Below are positions 15,356-23,325 of a DNA stretch of 38,736 bases, in pieces. The notes beneath the pieces are model-generated. The model worked only from the letters and a program-made list of their open reading frames with translations, searched no databases and was not told the origin of the DNA. The stretch covers positions 80,303 to 119,038 of the forward strand of contig CAMBVS010000001.1 of assembly GCA_945871425.1 (NCBI GenBank), in the 5' to 3' direction. The position numbers and the translations under genes are program-made. The number at the start of each line of letters is the position of its first letter. Positions within the stretch are counted from its first letter, which is position 1. This DNA comes from Rhizobium sp. Q54. Lineage in GTDB: Bacteria > Pseudomonadota > Alphaproteobacteria > SHVZ01.

Positions 15356-16323
15356 ACGGATTCTGGCGGGACCGGCCTGTCCTGGTGACGGGAGCAACCG
15401 GATTTCTCGGCGGCTGGATCGTATCGCGGCTGCTCGCCGACGGGGCTCGGCCGATCTGCCTGGTGAGGGACAACATGCCGGAGGCAAAAAGTCATTTCGG
15501 CTCGGTCTCAGGGCGTTCCACCCTCGTTCATGGCGACGTGCGCGACGTCAATCTCCTGAAGCGTGTCCTTGGCGACTACGAAGTCGACGTCGTCATGCAC
15601 CTGGCGGCACAGACCGTCGTCGGTCACGCGGCCGACAATCCCTCGGAAACCTTCGAGGTGAACGTGGGCGGGACCAACGCCATATTCGAGGCCTGCCGCC
15701 AGATCGGCGGGCAGCGCGCGGTCGTCGTCGCCTCGTCCGACAAGGCCTATGGCGAGCAGCCGGTCCTCCCCTATACCGAAGACATGCCGCTGCTCGGACG
15801 CAATCCCTACGATGCCAGCAAGGTCGCCGCCGAAGTCGTCGCGCGGAGCTACGCCGCCTCGTTCAAGATCCCTATGGTCATCACCCGGTGCGCCAACGTC
15901 TATGGCGGCGGCGATCTCAATTGGAGCCGGCTGTTCCCCGGGACTCTGCGGGCGCTTTTGCGTGGACACCGCCCGGTGATCCGATCGGATGGTACGTTCA
16001 CCCGCGACTACGTCTACGTCGAGGACGCGGCCGACGCTTTCATGCGTCTGGCGGAGTGGCTTGCTGCCGACGCGACCCGGAGCGGAGGCACGTTCAATAT
16101 CTCCACCGAAGAGACCCGAAGCGTGCTCGACATCGTGGCCTCACTCGTCCGCGCGGTCGGGATCGATCTACCTCCGGACGTCCGTGGTAAGACGACGCTC
16201 GAGATCCGACACCAGCGTCTGTCCTCGGAGAGGCTCAAGAGTACGCTCGGGTGGATGCCGCGGCACGATCTTGAGGATGGCGTCGCGCGCACGGTTCGCT
16301 GGTATCGTGATTACTTTGCGTGA
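15340..16323 (+). CDS. rfbG: CDP-glucose 4,6-dehydratase-like SDR
   Basis: 327 residues, extended short-chain dehydrogenase. Rossmann motif GATGFLGGW (18-26), VMHLAAQTVVG, the active-site run SSDKAYG (132-138; Asp134-Lys135 in dehydratase position) and YDASK (Tyr157, Lys161). It converts CDP-glucose to CDP-4-dehydro-6-deoxyglucose. Assignment to RfbG rests on SSDKAYG and on the coupled rfbF; by fold alone it could be another NAD-dependent epimerase or dehydratase. The ATG at 15340 with GGAAGA upstream was chosen over a TTG at 15319. The next enzymes of the usual pathway (RfbH/DdhC, reductase) are absent from the window. Confidence 0.85.
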   Translation: MEDLVNGFWRDRPVLVTGATGFLGGWIVSRLLADGARPICLVRDNMPEAKSHFGSVSGRSTLVHGDVRDVNLLKRVLGDYEVDVVMHLAAQTVVGHAADNPSETFEVNVGGTNAIFEACRQIGGQRAVVVASSDKAYGEQPVLPYTEDMPLLGRNPYDASKVAAEVVARSYAASFKIPMVITRCANVYGGGDLNWSRLFPGTLRALLRGHRPVIRSDGTFTRDYVYVEDAADAFMRLAEWLAADATRSGGTFNISTEETRSVLDIVASLVRAVGIDLPPDVRGKTTLEIRHQRLSSERLKSTLGWMPRHDLEDGVARTVRWYRDYFA

Positions 16324-16335
16324 CCGTGGTCTGCG

Positions 16336-16366
16336 CCGGTCGATGGATTGACAGTCAGACGACCGG
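16336..16366. terminator. Weak convergent hairpin
   Basis: CCGGTCG (16336-16342) and CGACCGG (16360-16366) form a 7-bp stem with a 17-nt loop, spanning the junction of the convergent rfbG and glycosyltransferase genes. There is no T-tract. Possible terminator only. Confidence 0.25.
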
Positions 16367-17185
16367 TACGACGTCGACCTGCACGGCGAAGCGAAGGCCG
16401 GCGCGATTGCGCAGATACCGCTGATGAGCCTCGGCGAACAGGGCGTTGTTTACGTAGATCGTGTTCCCGTCGGCGACGAACATCCGGAAGATCGGATCGA
16501 CGTCGATGTTGAAATCGCGATAGTGATCCGTTTTCCAGCCGTGCCCGTAACGTGCCCCCCACAGCCTGACGAACGCGTCCGTGTCCGATTTCGCCAGGGC
16601 CGCCTTCGATGCTTCGAGCTGCTCAGTCATCGTTGCGGAGGCTAGGTCGATCTTGCGAGATATCCGATCGATGTAGTTGCCTTCGGTGAAGCCGCACGCA
16701 CCTCCGATCGACCAGATGCGAAAGGCGAGATCCGAATCAACAAAAGCTTGCCGGAACCTCGGTAAGAAGAAACCGCCGACCGCGTCCAAAGTGGAGCGCC
16801 GCACCATCGGAAAGAACGGATAATAGATGCCGAACACCGTCCCGATGATCCCGTTGGTCTGTCCAACGCCGATCGCGTATGGGCGGCTCCTTTCGAACTT
16901 CAGCAGGGCATTGAGACCCTCTGTCGCCCACCCGGGTCTGAGTTCGACGTCATCCGCCAGCGGAAAGATGACGTCCCCCGTCGAATGCTCATAGGCCGTC
17001 GCCGACGCCGCCGCGCTTCCTCTCGGCGTCTCTTCCCGCACCCATCGGATGTCGGGTCCGCTCACCTCGAACGGTCCAACGACGACGATCTCGTAGTCGA
17101 GACCCTGCACCGTCGCGCGCACATTCTCGATGACGCGCATCGCGGGGCCTGGGAAGAGCGTCGGCAGCGTCAGGCTCAGTTTCAT
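16355..17185 (-). CDS. Family 2-like glycosyltransferase
   Basis: 276 residues. A GT-A core is visible: MKLSLTLPTLFPGP, YEIVVVGPFEV, then DVIFPLADDVELRPGW, where Asp78-Asp79 sit at the DXD metal site. FPMVRRSTLDAVGGFF and the later FVDSDLAFRIWSIGG are typical acceptor-side motifs. The C-terminal 90 residues are less conserved and end in VQVDVVPVV. There are no TM helices. It is convergent with rfbG. With the transferase at 13203 it brackets the CDP-sugar genes, suggesting one polysaccharide or glycan locus, though sugar and acceptor cannot be told. Confidence 0.8.
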   Translation of the reverse strand: MKLSLTLPTLFPGPAMRVIENVRATVQGLDYEIVVVGPFEVSGPDIRWVREETPRGSAAASATAYEHSTGDVIFPLADDVELRPGWATEGLNALLKFERSRPYAIGVGQTNGIIGTVFGIYYPFFPMVRRSTLDAVGGFFLPRFRQAFVDSDLAFRIWSIGGACGFTEGNYIDRISRKIDLASATMTEQLEASKAALAKSDTDAFVRLWGARYGHGWKTDHYRDFNIDVDPIFRMFVADGNTIYVNNALFAEAHQRYLRNRAGLRFAVQVDVVPVV

Positions 17186-17231
17186 GCCGGCAACTTCATC
17201 GAGCGCGCATCCCGGGTCAAGCGCCGCTGCA

Positions 17232-18050
17232 TCATCCCTCGCGCTGGATCGCGCTCTCGTGCCAGCGGCGGAGCAGCAGGTTGGTGAGGCCGGTGAAGAA
17301 CAGGAAGATCAGGATGCCGGTCGCCGAGATCAGGAACAGCGCGGCATACATGCGCGGGATCTCGAGCCGGTAGCTCGCCTCCAGGATGCGGAATGCCAGG
17401 CCCGATCCGGCGCCGGCGCCGCCGGCGACGAACTCGGCGACGATCGAGCCGATCAGCGCCAGGCCGCCGGAGATGCGAAGGCCGCCCAGAAAGAACGGCA
17501 GCGCGCCGGGGATACGGATGTAGCGCAGCACCTGCCAGCGTTTCGCCCCGTAGAGGCGCATCAGGTCGAGCAGGTTGTGGTCGGCGGAGTTGAGCCCGAT
17601 CGTGGTGTTGGAGAGGATCGGGAAGAAGGCGACGATCCAGGCGCAGACCAGCAGCGCGATGGTCAGGTTGTCGATGTAGATGATGATGAGCGGCGCGATG
17701 GCGACGATCGGCGTCACCTGCAGGATCACCGCATAGGGAAAGAAGCTGAGCTCGATCCAGCGGGCCGAGGCGAAGAGCACGGCGAGCGAGAAGCCGCCGA
17801 CCACCGCGACCAGGAGGGCCAGCACGGTCACTCTCAATGTGCCCAGCAGCGACGGCCACAGCATGTGCCAGTCGCGCACCAGCGTCTTCGCGATCGCGAC
17901 CGGCCCGGGCAGGATGTACCAGGGGATCTCGTTGATGGTGACCAGCGCTTCCCAGCCGCCGAGCGCCAGCACGCCGATCAGGAGCGGTGCGCCGAACTTG
18001 AGCCAGAGCGGGTCGCCGCGGCGACGCGGCTGCGGGCTGTCGTCGCTCAT
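17232..18050 (-). CDS. NitT/TauT-family ABC transporter permease
   Basis: 272 residues, about six TM helices. The cytoplasmic EAA loop is DLMRLYGAKRWQVLRYIRIP, followed by GALPFFLGGLRISGGLALIGSIVAEFV, as in SsuC/TauC permeases. The N-terminus has the periplasmic PWYILPGPVAIAKTL element common to this group. The ATG overlaps the ATPase stop (ATGA). It is the third gene of a binding protein-ATPase-permease operon. Substrate unknown: this family handles sulfonates, nitrate, thiamine precursors, riboflavin, aromatic acids and others. Confidence 0.93.
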   Translation of the reverse strand: MSDDSPQPRRRGDPLWLKFGAPLLIGVLALGGWEALVTINEIPWYILPGPVAIAKTLVRDWHMLWPSLLGTLRVTVLALLVAVVGGFSLAVLFASARWIELSFFPYAVILQVTPIVAIAPLIIIYIDNLTIALLVCAWIVAFFPILSNTTIGLNSADHNLLDLMRLYGAKRWQVLRYIRIPGALPFFLGGLRISGGLALIGSIVAEFVAGGAGAGSGLAFRILEASYRLEIPRMYAALFLISATGILIFLFFTGLTNLLLRRWHESAIQREG

Positions 18051-18814
18051 GCGGCGATCGCCTCGTGGAGGTGGCGCGAAACCACGCGGCAGAGATCGCC
18101 ATAGGCATCGGAGACGCGAAAGCGGTCGTCGCGCGGATAGGGAGCGTCGATCGGCACGTCGGTGACGATTCGCCCGGGCCTAGCCGACATCACCAGGATG
18201 CGGTTGGAGAGATAGACCGACTCGAAGACGCTGTGGGTGACGAAGACGACGGTCCAACCGAGGCGCTGCCAGAGCCCGAGCAGGTCGTTGTTGAGCTTGA
18301 AGCGGGTGATCTCGTCCAGCGCCGCGAAGGGCTCGTCCATCAACAGCAGCTTCGGGCGGGTGACGAGCGCACGCGCGATCGACACCCGCATCTTCATGCC
18401 GCCGGAGAGCTCGCGCGGATAGACATGGGCGAAGCCTTCGAGGCCGACCATGGAAATCGCCTCGTCGATGCGCGTCTTCACCTCGGCCTTGGCGTAGCCG
18501 GCGACCTTCAGCGGCAGCGCCACGTTGTCGGCGACGCTGGCCCAGGGCATCAGCGTCGGCTCCTGGAACACGAATCCCAGCTCCGGATGACCGCCATGCC
18601 TCGCCGCCTCCGGCAGCCCCGGCCGGTCGATGCGGCCGGCGCTCGGCTGGATCAATCCCGCGATCATCCGAAGCACCGTCGACTTGCCGCAGCCGGACGG
18701 CCCGAGCAGCGTGACGAAGCTGCCCGTCTCGATCGCGAGGTCGACATGATCGACCGCGAGCGTGCCGTTCGGGAAGCGCTTGGCGACGCCCGTCAGCCGG
18801 ACGAGCGGGTCCAT
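18047..18814 (-). CDS. NitT/TauT-family ABC transporter ATP-binding protein
   Basis: 255 residues with all ABC motifs: Walker A GPSGCGKST (38-46), Q-loop FVFQEPTLMPW (Gln84), signature LSGGM (136-140), Walker B LLLMDEPFAALD (Asp160, Glu161) and the H-loop His194 in FVTHSVFES. It is most like SsuB/TauB. It begins 11 nt after the binding-protein stop and ends in an ATGA overlap with the permease gene, so the three are one operon. Confidence 0.95.
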   Translation of the reverse strand: MDPLVRLTGVAKRFPNGTLAVDHVDLAIETGSFVTLLGPSGCGKSTVLRMIAGLIQPSAGRIDRPGLPEAARHGGHPELGFVFQEPTLMPWASVADNVALPLKVAGYAKAEVKTRIDEAISMVGLEGFAHVYPRELSGGMKMRVSIARALVTRPKLLLMDEPFAALDEITRFKLNNDLLGLWQRLGWTVVFVTHSVFESVYLSNRILVMSARPGRIVTDVPIDAPYPRDDRFRVSDAYGDLCRVVSRHLHEAIAA

Positions 18815-18825
18815 CCTGGACGCGC

Positions 18826-19809
18826 TCAGAGACCGACGCGCTTGTTGACGAACCTGGTGGTGAAGGCCTTGGTGTAGTCCATGGTCGGCGCATAGACGCC
18901 GAGCGAGACGGCGTCGTCGAACTGCTCCTTCCAGCGCTTGTCGGTCATGGCGCCGATGCCGAGCTGCTTGGCGTCGCCGGAATCGACGATGCCGTACTTC
19001 TTCATCGCCTCGATCGAGAACGCGATGATGTCGTCGGTCATGTCCGGGTTGTCTTTCTTGATCAGCGCATTGCCCGCCGAGGGATCGCCGTAGATGTAGT
19101 CCTTCCAGCCCAGGATCGAGGCGTCGACGAAGCGCTGTACCAGGTCCGGCTTCTCGTCGATCAGCTTCTGGCCGACCTCGATCGTGGTCGAGTAGGTCCG
19201 GTAGCCGTTGTCGGCGAGCAGATGCACGACCGGCGTCACGCCGGCCTTGATCGCCTGGAACGGCTCGGAGGTGGCATAGCCCTGCTGGCTGATCTGCTTG
19301 TCGGCGAGGAAGGGCGCCAGGTTGAAGGTGTAGGGCACCACCTGCTCGTCGGTGAAGCCGAAGAGCTTCTTCAGGTAGGGATAGAAGCTGACCTGCCCCG
19401 CCTTGCTGATCAGGATCTTCTTGCCCTTGAGCGCCGCCAGGCTGTCGTTGCCGACGCCGGGGTGGGACATGATGACCTGCGGATCCTTCTGGAAGATCGC
19501 GGCGACGGCGCGGAACGGCACGTTCTTCTCGGCGAAGGCGAAGACGCTGTCGGAGTTGCCGCCCATGTTGAAGTCGATGCGGCCGGCGAGCATCAGCAGG
19601 TTGTTGTCGATCTGCGGCCCGCCCTGGCGGATGGTCACGTCGAGGCCGTACTTGGCGTAGATGCCTTTGGCCTGCGCCTGGTAGTAGCCGCCGTGCTCGG
19701 CCTGGGCCTTCCAGTTGGTGGCCTTGGTGACCTTGTCCTGGGCGAAGGCGGAGGGGGTGGCGGCGGCGATCGCGGCGAGGACCGCGAGCGCGGCGAACGA
19801 GCGGGTCAT
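18826..19809 (-). CDS. NMT1/THI5-like ABC substrate-binding protein
   Basis: 327 residues with a Sec signal peptide (MTRSFAALAVLAAIAAATPSAFAQ). The mature part is a type II periplasmic binding protein of the NMT1/SsuA group: YYQAQAKGIYAKYGLDVTI, GGPQIDNNLLMLAGRIDF, ALKGKKILISKAGQVSFYPYL, QGYATSEPFQA. The start at 19809 has GGAGGA 5 nt upstream; an in-frame extension to 19911 is not signal-like and was rejected. It likely sets the specificity of the transporter below it. The ligand cannot be read from sequence; thiamine-precursor-like pyrimidines are known for THI5/ThiY relatives. Confidence 0.92.
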   Translation of the reverse strand: MTRSFAALAVLAAIAAATPSAFAQDKVTKATNWKAQAEHGGYYQAQAKGIYAKYGLDVTIRQGGPQIDNNLLMLAGRIDFNMGGNSDSVFAFAEKNVPFRAVAAIFQKDPQVIMSHPGVGNDSLAALKGKKILISKAGQVSFYPYLKKLFGFTDEQVVPYTFNLAPFLADKQISQQGYATSEPFQAIKAGVTPVVHLLADNGYRTYSTTIEVGQKLIDEKPDLVQRFVDASILGWKDYIYGDPSAGNALIKKDNPDMTDDIIAFSIEAMKKYGIVDSGDAKQLGIGAMTDKRWKEQFDDAVSLGVYAPTMDYTKAFTTRFVNKRVGL

Positions 19810-19941
19810 ATTTCCTCCATGGCGTTCATGGGTCGGGGGATGACCGCTCGGGTCTCCCTGGTGACCGTCGCGGGCTTCGGGAGTTTCGCCGGGAACGGCC
19901 GGCGAAATCAACCGCGGTCGCCCCTTTGCCCAAAGTTTAAG

Positions 19942-20457
19942 TCAGCTGTCGTAGGACACCAGCGCGGTGAACGGCACGTCCAGGCGCTTGCGCCCGCCGA
20001 GGAAGGTGAGCTCGATGATGCAGGCGGCGGCCGGAACGATGCCGCCCATGTCGCGCACCAGGCCGATCGCCGCCGCCAGCGTGCCGCCGGTCGCGAGCAG
20101 GTCGTCCAGCACCACCACGCGCTGGCCCGGCTGCACCGCGTCGGCCTGCACCTCGATGGTGTCGGCGCCGTATTCGAGCTTGTAGCTGAAGGCCTTGGTC
20201 TTGCCCGGAAGCTTGCCCTTCTTCCGCACCATGACGAAGCCGCAGCCGAGCTTCAGCGCCAGGGGGGCCGCCACCAGGAATCCGCGTGATTCGATGCCGG
20301 CGAGAATGTCGGGCTTGTGCGGGGCGATCGCCTGGGCCAGCCGGTCGACCGTCGCCTGCCAGGCCGGCGGGTGCTTCAGCAGGGTCGAGATGTCGTAGAA
20401 CAGAATCCCGGGCTTGGGGAAGTCCTGGATTCCGCGGATATGGGCTTTCAGATCCAT
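19942..20457 (-). CDS. apt: Adenine phosphoribosyltransferase
   Basis: 171 residues, the usual Apt length. N-terminal [18 protein letters not shown], adenine-side [26 protein letters not shown], and the PRPP loop [17 protein letters not shown]. It salvages adenine to AMP using PRPP. The ATG at 20457 matches the family N-terminus ([17 protein letters not shown]); an upstream in-frame ATG at 20508 adds residues with no homology. A 132-nt gap separates it from the ABC operon on the same strand. Read-through is possible, but the gap is long enough for a separate promoter. Confidence 0.95.
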   Translation of the reverse strand: MDLKAHIRGIQDFPKPGILFYDISTLLKHPPAWQATVDRLAQAIAPHKPDILAGIESRGFLVAAPLALKLGCGFVMVRKKGKLPGKTKAFSYKLEYGADTIEVQADAVQPGQRVVVLDDLLATGGTLAAAIGLVRDMGGIVPAAACIIELTFLGGRKRLDVPFTALVSYDS

Positions 20458-20812
20458 CGATCGGGTCCGGCTGCAGGGGGCGCGGGAAAGGGCGGCGCAC
20501 CCTAGCAAGGCCGTGCTGCGCCGCGCCAGCCCTTCGCAGTTGCAGCGAATCGAATCGGCGCGTCAACAGGCTGCAGAGCCCGCGACGTCAGGTGAGCCGC
20601 GCCGCTTAATTATTTGAAATAATTGATATTTAATCTCGATTCTCATTTGTTAGATGACATTGACGCCATAGAGCCATAAGAACATTCATACTTTTGAGTT
20701 CATTCACAGGCGTCGACGACACTCTTGACCGGACCCGCGCCCTGAGTATGAAAGAGGGAGGGAGCGAGACCCATTCCGGAACCGACGCCCAGTGGGGAGG
20801 GCAAGGCCGAGA
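20458..20812. other. 355-nt intergenic region with an AT-rich palindrome
   Basis: No gene was found between apt and the small ORF at 20813. About 20605-20710 is strikingly AT-rich against the GC-rich background and contains a perfect 7-bp inverted repeat AATTATT-TGA-AATAATT (20608-20624). The region is divergent (apt leaves to the left, the small ORF to the right), so promoters and an operator are expected here. No tRNA-like fold or GGTTCGA-type motif was seen. Confidence 0.5.
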
Positions 20813-21079
20813 ATGATGGACCTGGCGCATGGATCTAGCACTGCCCCCGGCAGCCGGCTCGGCCGCCTGGCGCTTCGCCTGTTGCTCGGGGTCATCCTGG
20901 TGAGCCCGATCGGCGTCGGCTTCTGGCTGGCGCCCAAGGCCGACAGCATGCCGACGCCACCGGAGCTCTCGGCACCTCCCTCGACCACCGCCTTGCCGGA
21001 CGCCGTCCGCCGCCTGCTGCCGACGCTGGGCCAGGACCAGACCACGGCACGGCCGTCGGCGGTCGCCAGCGGCGGATAG
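20813..21079 (+). CDS. Small hypothetical membrane protein
   Basis: 88 codons from ATG 20813 (a second ATG follows immediately). One hydrophobic segment, LALRLLLGVILVSPIGVGFWL (about residues 24-44), then a Pro/Thr/Ser-rich tail (MPTPPELSAPPSTTALPDAVRRLLP). Third codon positions are almost all G or C, as in neighbouring genes, which favours real coding. CAAGG lies about 7 nt upstream, a weak ribosome site; GTG at 20792 is an alternative start. A strong inverted repeat follows the gene. It looks like a single-span inner-membrane protein with a periplasmic tail. No family recognised. Confidence 0.45.
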   Translation: MMDLAHGSSTAPGSRLGRLALRLLLGVILVSPIGVGFWLAPKADSMPTPPELSAPPSTTALPDAVRRLLPTLGQDQTTARPSAVASGG

Positions 21080-21158
21080 GCAGCATCTGCGGACCCTCGC
21101 TCGATGCGTTCCGCTTCCGCTAAGTCTCCCGGTGCGCAAGAGCGCGCCTGTCGCCTTG

Positions 21159-21215
21159 GCTCTGCGTCCCGCGCTCGGGAGATGACGGGCCTCGCGCGAG
21201 CGCGGGACGCAGAGC
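21159..21215. repeat. Perfect 19-bp inverted repeat, likely bidirectional terminator
   Basis: GCTCTGCGTCCCGCGCTCG (21159-21177) is the exact reverse complement of 21197-21215, with a 19-nt spacer. It lies between the convergent small ORF (ending 21079) and the NTF2-like gene (ending 21296). No T-tract follows. The long perfect arms and spacer of equal length are unusual for a simple terminator, so a mobile-repeat origin is also possible. Confidence 0.7.
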
Positions 21216-21295
21216 TAACGGTGTAGCGCGCGGGCCGTTGGCGGCAGCGGACGGCACTAAGCGAGCGTCGGGAGTTCTTCGCGAAGCGAAGGCCG

Positions 21296-21703
21296 TCAAG
21301 AGACTTTGTAGACCGTCGCGAAAAAGCACCGCCACTTGCCGTCGACGCGGCGGAAGACGTCGACGTAGCGGGTGTTGAAGGCGACCCATCGGCCGTTGAT
21401 CAGGCGCTCGTAGCGGTTGCGCGCGGTGACGACGGCGGTGTCGCCCTCGATGCGGGTCGCGACCTGGTCGTGCACCAAGTTGCGATAGGGCGGCTGGGCG
21501 AGGCAGCCGCGGTCGAACTCGGCGCGCTCGACCTTGCGGCCGTCGGCGCCGTCCATGAAGACGAAGCCGGGATCGAAGATCGCCCCCCACAGCGTGTCCA
21601 GGTTCTTGCCGTAATAGCTGCGGACGAACAGGTCGTCGATCTTGCGGAGCTCGGGATCGAGCGCCGGGTTGTCGATGTCGCGGTTGTCCATCTCCGCCGT
21701 CAT
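21296..21703 (-). CDS. NTF2-like (SnoaL/DUF4440-type) protein
   Basis: 135 residues with the cone-shaped NTF2-like fold pattern: helix IDDLFVRSYYGKNLDTLWGAI, the strand pair FDPGFVFMDGADGRKV, then TRIEGDTAVVTARNRYERLINGRWVAFNTRYVDVFRRVDGKWRC. Such proteins are small ligand-binding proteins or isomerases and steroid- or polyketide-type dehydratases; the substrate is not predictable. The ATG at 21703 overlaps the stop of the flavoenzyme gene (TGATG), so the two are translationally coupled and probably act together. Confidence 0.82.
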   Translation of the reverse strand: MTAEMDNRDIDNPALDPELRKIDDLFVRSYYGKNLDTLWGAIFDPGFVFMDGADGRKVERAEFDRGCLAQPPYRNLVHDQVATRIEGDTAVVTARNRYERLINGRWVAFNTRYVDVFRRVDGKWRCFFATVYKVS

Positions 21704-22839
21704 CACGAGACCTCGAGGCTCAACCGATCCGGCGAGAGATCGAGCGCATCGAGGCCGCGGTCGGCGATGTCGGCGGGAAGCGGACGCCCGCGTGCCAGCG
21801 CCCCGGCGATGCGCGCCATGCCGGGCGAGGTCTGGATGCCGTAGCCGCCCTGGCCGGCGAGCCAGAAGAAGCCGGGCGTCTTCTTCGGGAATCCGGCGAC
21901 CATCGACTTGTCGGCGACGAAGGAACGCAGCCCCGCCCATTTCGAATGGAGCCGGCCGACGCCGAAGGACAGCGCCTGCTCGATGCGGTCGATGGCGATG
22001 GCGAGGTCGAGCTCCTCCGGCTGGGCGTCGCAAGGCTCGGACGGGGTCTCGTCGGCCGGGCTGCCGAGAAGGCGGCCGGCCTCCGGCTTGATGTACCAGG
22101 TCTCGTCCACATCGATGACGGCCGGCACCGTTTCCAGATGGGTGCCCGCCGGCACGTCGAAGGTGAAGGCGGTGCGGCGCTTCGGCACCAGGCCGATGTG
22201 ATGGGCCCCGGCCATGCGCGCGACCACGTCGGCCCAGGCGCCGGCGGCGTTGACGACGACCGGGGCCTTGAAGGTCCCGGCGCGGGTCTCGACCGTCCAG
22301 TCGCCGCTGGCGGAGAGGCCCATGACCTCGGCGTCGGTGACCACCCGGCCGCCGCGGGCGCGGAGACCCTTGAGGAAGCCCTGGTGGATCGCATGCACAT
22401 CCATGTCGCGGGCATCGGGTTCCCACACCGCGGCCTTGGCGTAGCCGGGCTTCAGGAACGGAACCTTCGCCGCCAGCTCACCGGCGCCGATCAGCGAGAC
22501 GGCGTCGACCGTGCGCTGCCCCTCGGCCAGCGCCATCGCCAGCGACGCCTCCTGGTCGGCCCGGCCGATCAGCAGCGTGCCTCGCGGCGCCAGCAGCGGA
22601 TGCTCGGTGAACCCGGCAGGCGGGGTCTCAAAGAAGGCGCGGCTGGCGCTGGTGATGGCGCGGATCGAGCGGTTGCCGTAGGTCTCGGTGTAGAGCGCGG
22701 CCGAGCGGCCGGTGGTGTGGTAGCCCGGCTGGGATTCGCGCTCGAGCACGACGACGCGGGAGTCGCTGGCCAGCTCGTAGGCGGCGGAGGCGCCGGCGAT
22801 GCCGGCGCCGATGACGATGAAGTCGACGGTTTCGCTCAT
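21703..22839 (-). CDS. D-arginine dehydrogenase-like FAD-dependent oxidoreductase
   Basis: 378 residues, DAO family. FAD-binding GAGIAG (11-16), Glu at the end of beta-2 (VVVLERESQPGYHTTGRSAA), TITSASRAFFETPP-like ITSASRAFFETPPAGFTEHP, AAGAWADVVARMAG, and a C-terminal GYGIQTSPGMARIAGALARG. These match the arrangement of Pseudomonas DauA, which oxidises D-Arg, D-Lys and other D-amino acids to 2-oxo acids. Substrate specificity remains inferred, since glycine- and sarcosine-oxidase relatives share the fold. The ATG at 22839 begins just before the Rossmann strand. It is divergent from the GFA gene across 43 nt. Confidence 0.85.
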   Translation of the reverse strand: MSETVDFIVIGAGIAGASAAYELASDSRVVVLERESQPGYHTTGRSAALYTETYGNRSIRAITSASRAFFETPPAGFTEHPLLAPRGTLLIGRADQEASLAMALAEGQRTVDAVSLIGAGELAAKVPFLKPGYAKAAVWEPDARDMDVHAIHQGFLKGLRARGGRVVTDAEVMGLSASGDWTVETRAGTFKAPVVVNAAGAWADVVARMAGAHHIGLVPKRRTAFTFDVPAGTHLETVPAVIDVDETWYIKPEAGRLLGSPADETPSEPCDAQPEELDLAIAIDRIEQALSFGVGRLHSKWAGLRSFVADKSMVAGFPKKTPGFFWLAGQGGYGIQTSPGMARIAGALARGRPLPADIADRGLDALDLSPDRLSLEVS

Positions 22840-22882
22840 GGGCGCGCGTGATAGCATCTTTCCCGGGCGCGAGGGAGAGCCG

Positions 22883-23293
22883 ATGGCGACGGGACAGTGC
22901 TTCTGCGGCGCGGTCGCATTCGAGGCGACGGGCGCGCCGAAATGGGTGGCCCATTGTCACTGCACCATGTGCCGGCGGGCCCATGCGGCGGGCTACGTCA
23001 CCTGGGCCGGATATCCGGCGACGGCGGTGCGCGTGACGCAGGGCGCCGACGACATCTCGACCTACAAGTCCTCGCCGCCGGCTGAGCGGCAATTCTGTCG
23101 GACCTGCGGCAGCCAGCTGTTCTTCCGGCACGAAGCCTATGCCGACGAGGTCCACATCCCGCTGGCGCTGTTCGACGGCGACGTCGGCATGGCGCCGAAG
23201 GCGCACATCTTCTTCTCCGACCGCGTCGAGTGGATGCCCATCCACGACGATCTCCGCAAGAAGGGCGGGCCGACGGGGCTGGAGCCCCTGTAG
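22883..23293 (+). CDS. GFA-family zinc protein
   Basis: 136 residues of the GFA/CENP-V family (the name comes from glutathione-dependent formaldehyde-activating enzyme). Zinc-binding cysteines are Cys6 and Cys8 (GQCFCG), Cys25, Cys27 and Cys30 (HCHCTMC), and Cys72 and Cys75 (FCRTCGSQLFF). Most members of this family have no proven reaction. GAGGGAGAG precedes the ATG at 22883 by about 4-6 nt, which decides the start over the upstream in-frame ATG at 22799 that would lie inside the divergent flavoenzyme gene. Confidence 0.9.
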   Translation: MATGQCFCGAVAFEATGAPKWVAHCHCTMCRRAHAAGYVTWAGYPATAVRVTQGADDISTYKSSPPAERQFCRTCGSQLFFRHEAYADEVHIPLALFDGDVGMAPKAHIFFSDRVEWMPIHDDLRKKGGPTGLEPL

Positions 23294-23309
23294 GACGCCG
23301 CGATCCCGC

Positions 23310-23325
23310 GCCGGCTACCGCCGGC
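23310..23325. terminator. Short hairpin between convergent genes
   Basis: GCCGGC-TACC-GCCGGC forms a 6-bp GC stem with a 4-nt loop, overlapping the amidase stop codon, 17 nt after the GFA stop. There is no T-tract. Terminator-like only. Confidence 0.3.

Noticed and set aside
17130..18104. Plus-strand frame over the ABC permease region
   Set aside because: Antisense to a permease with a clear EAA loop; no features of its own.
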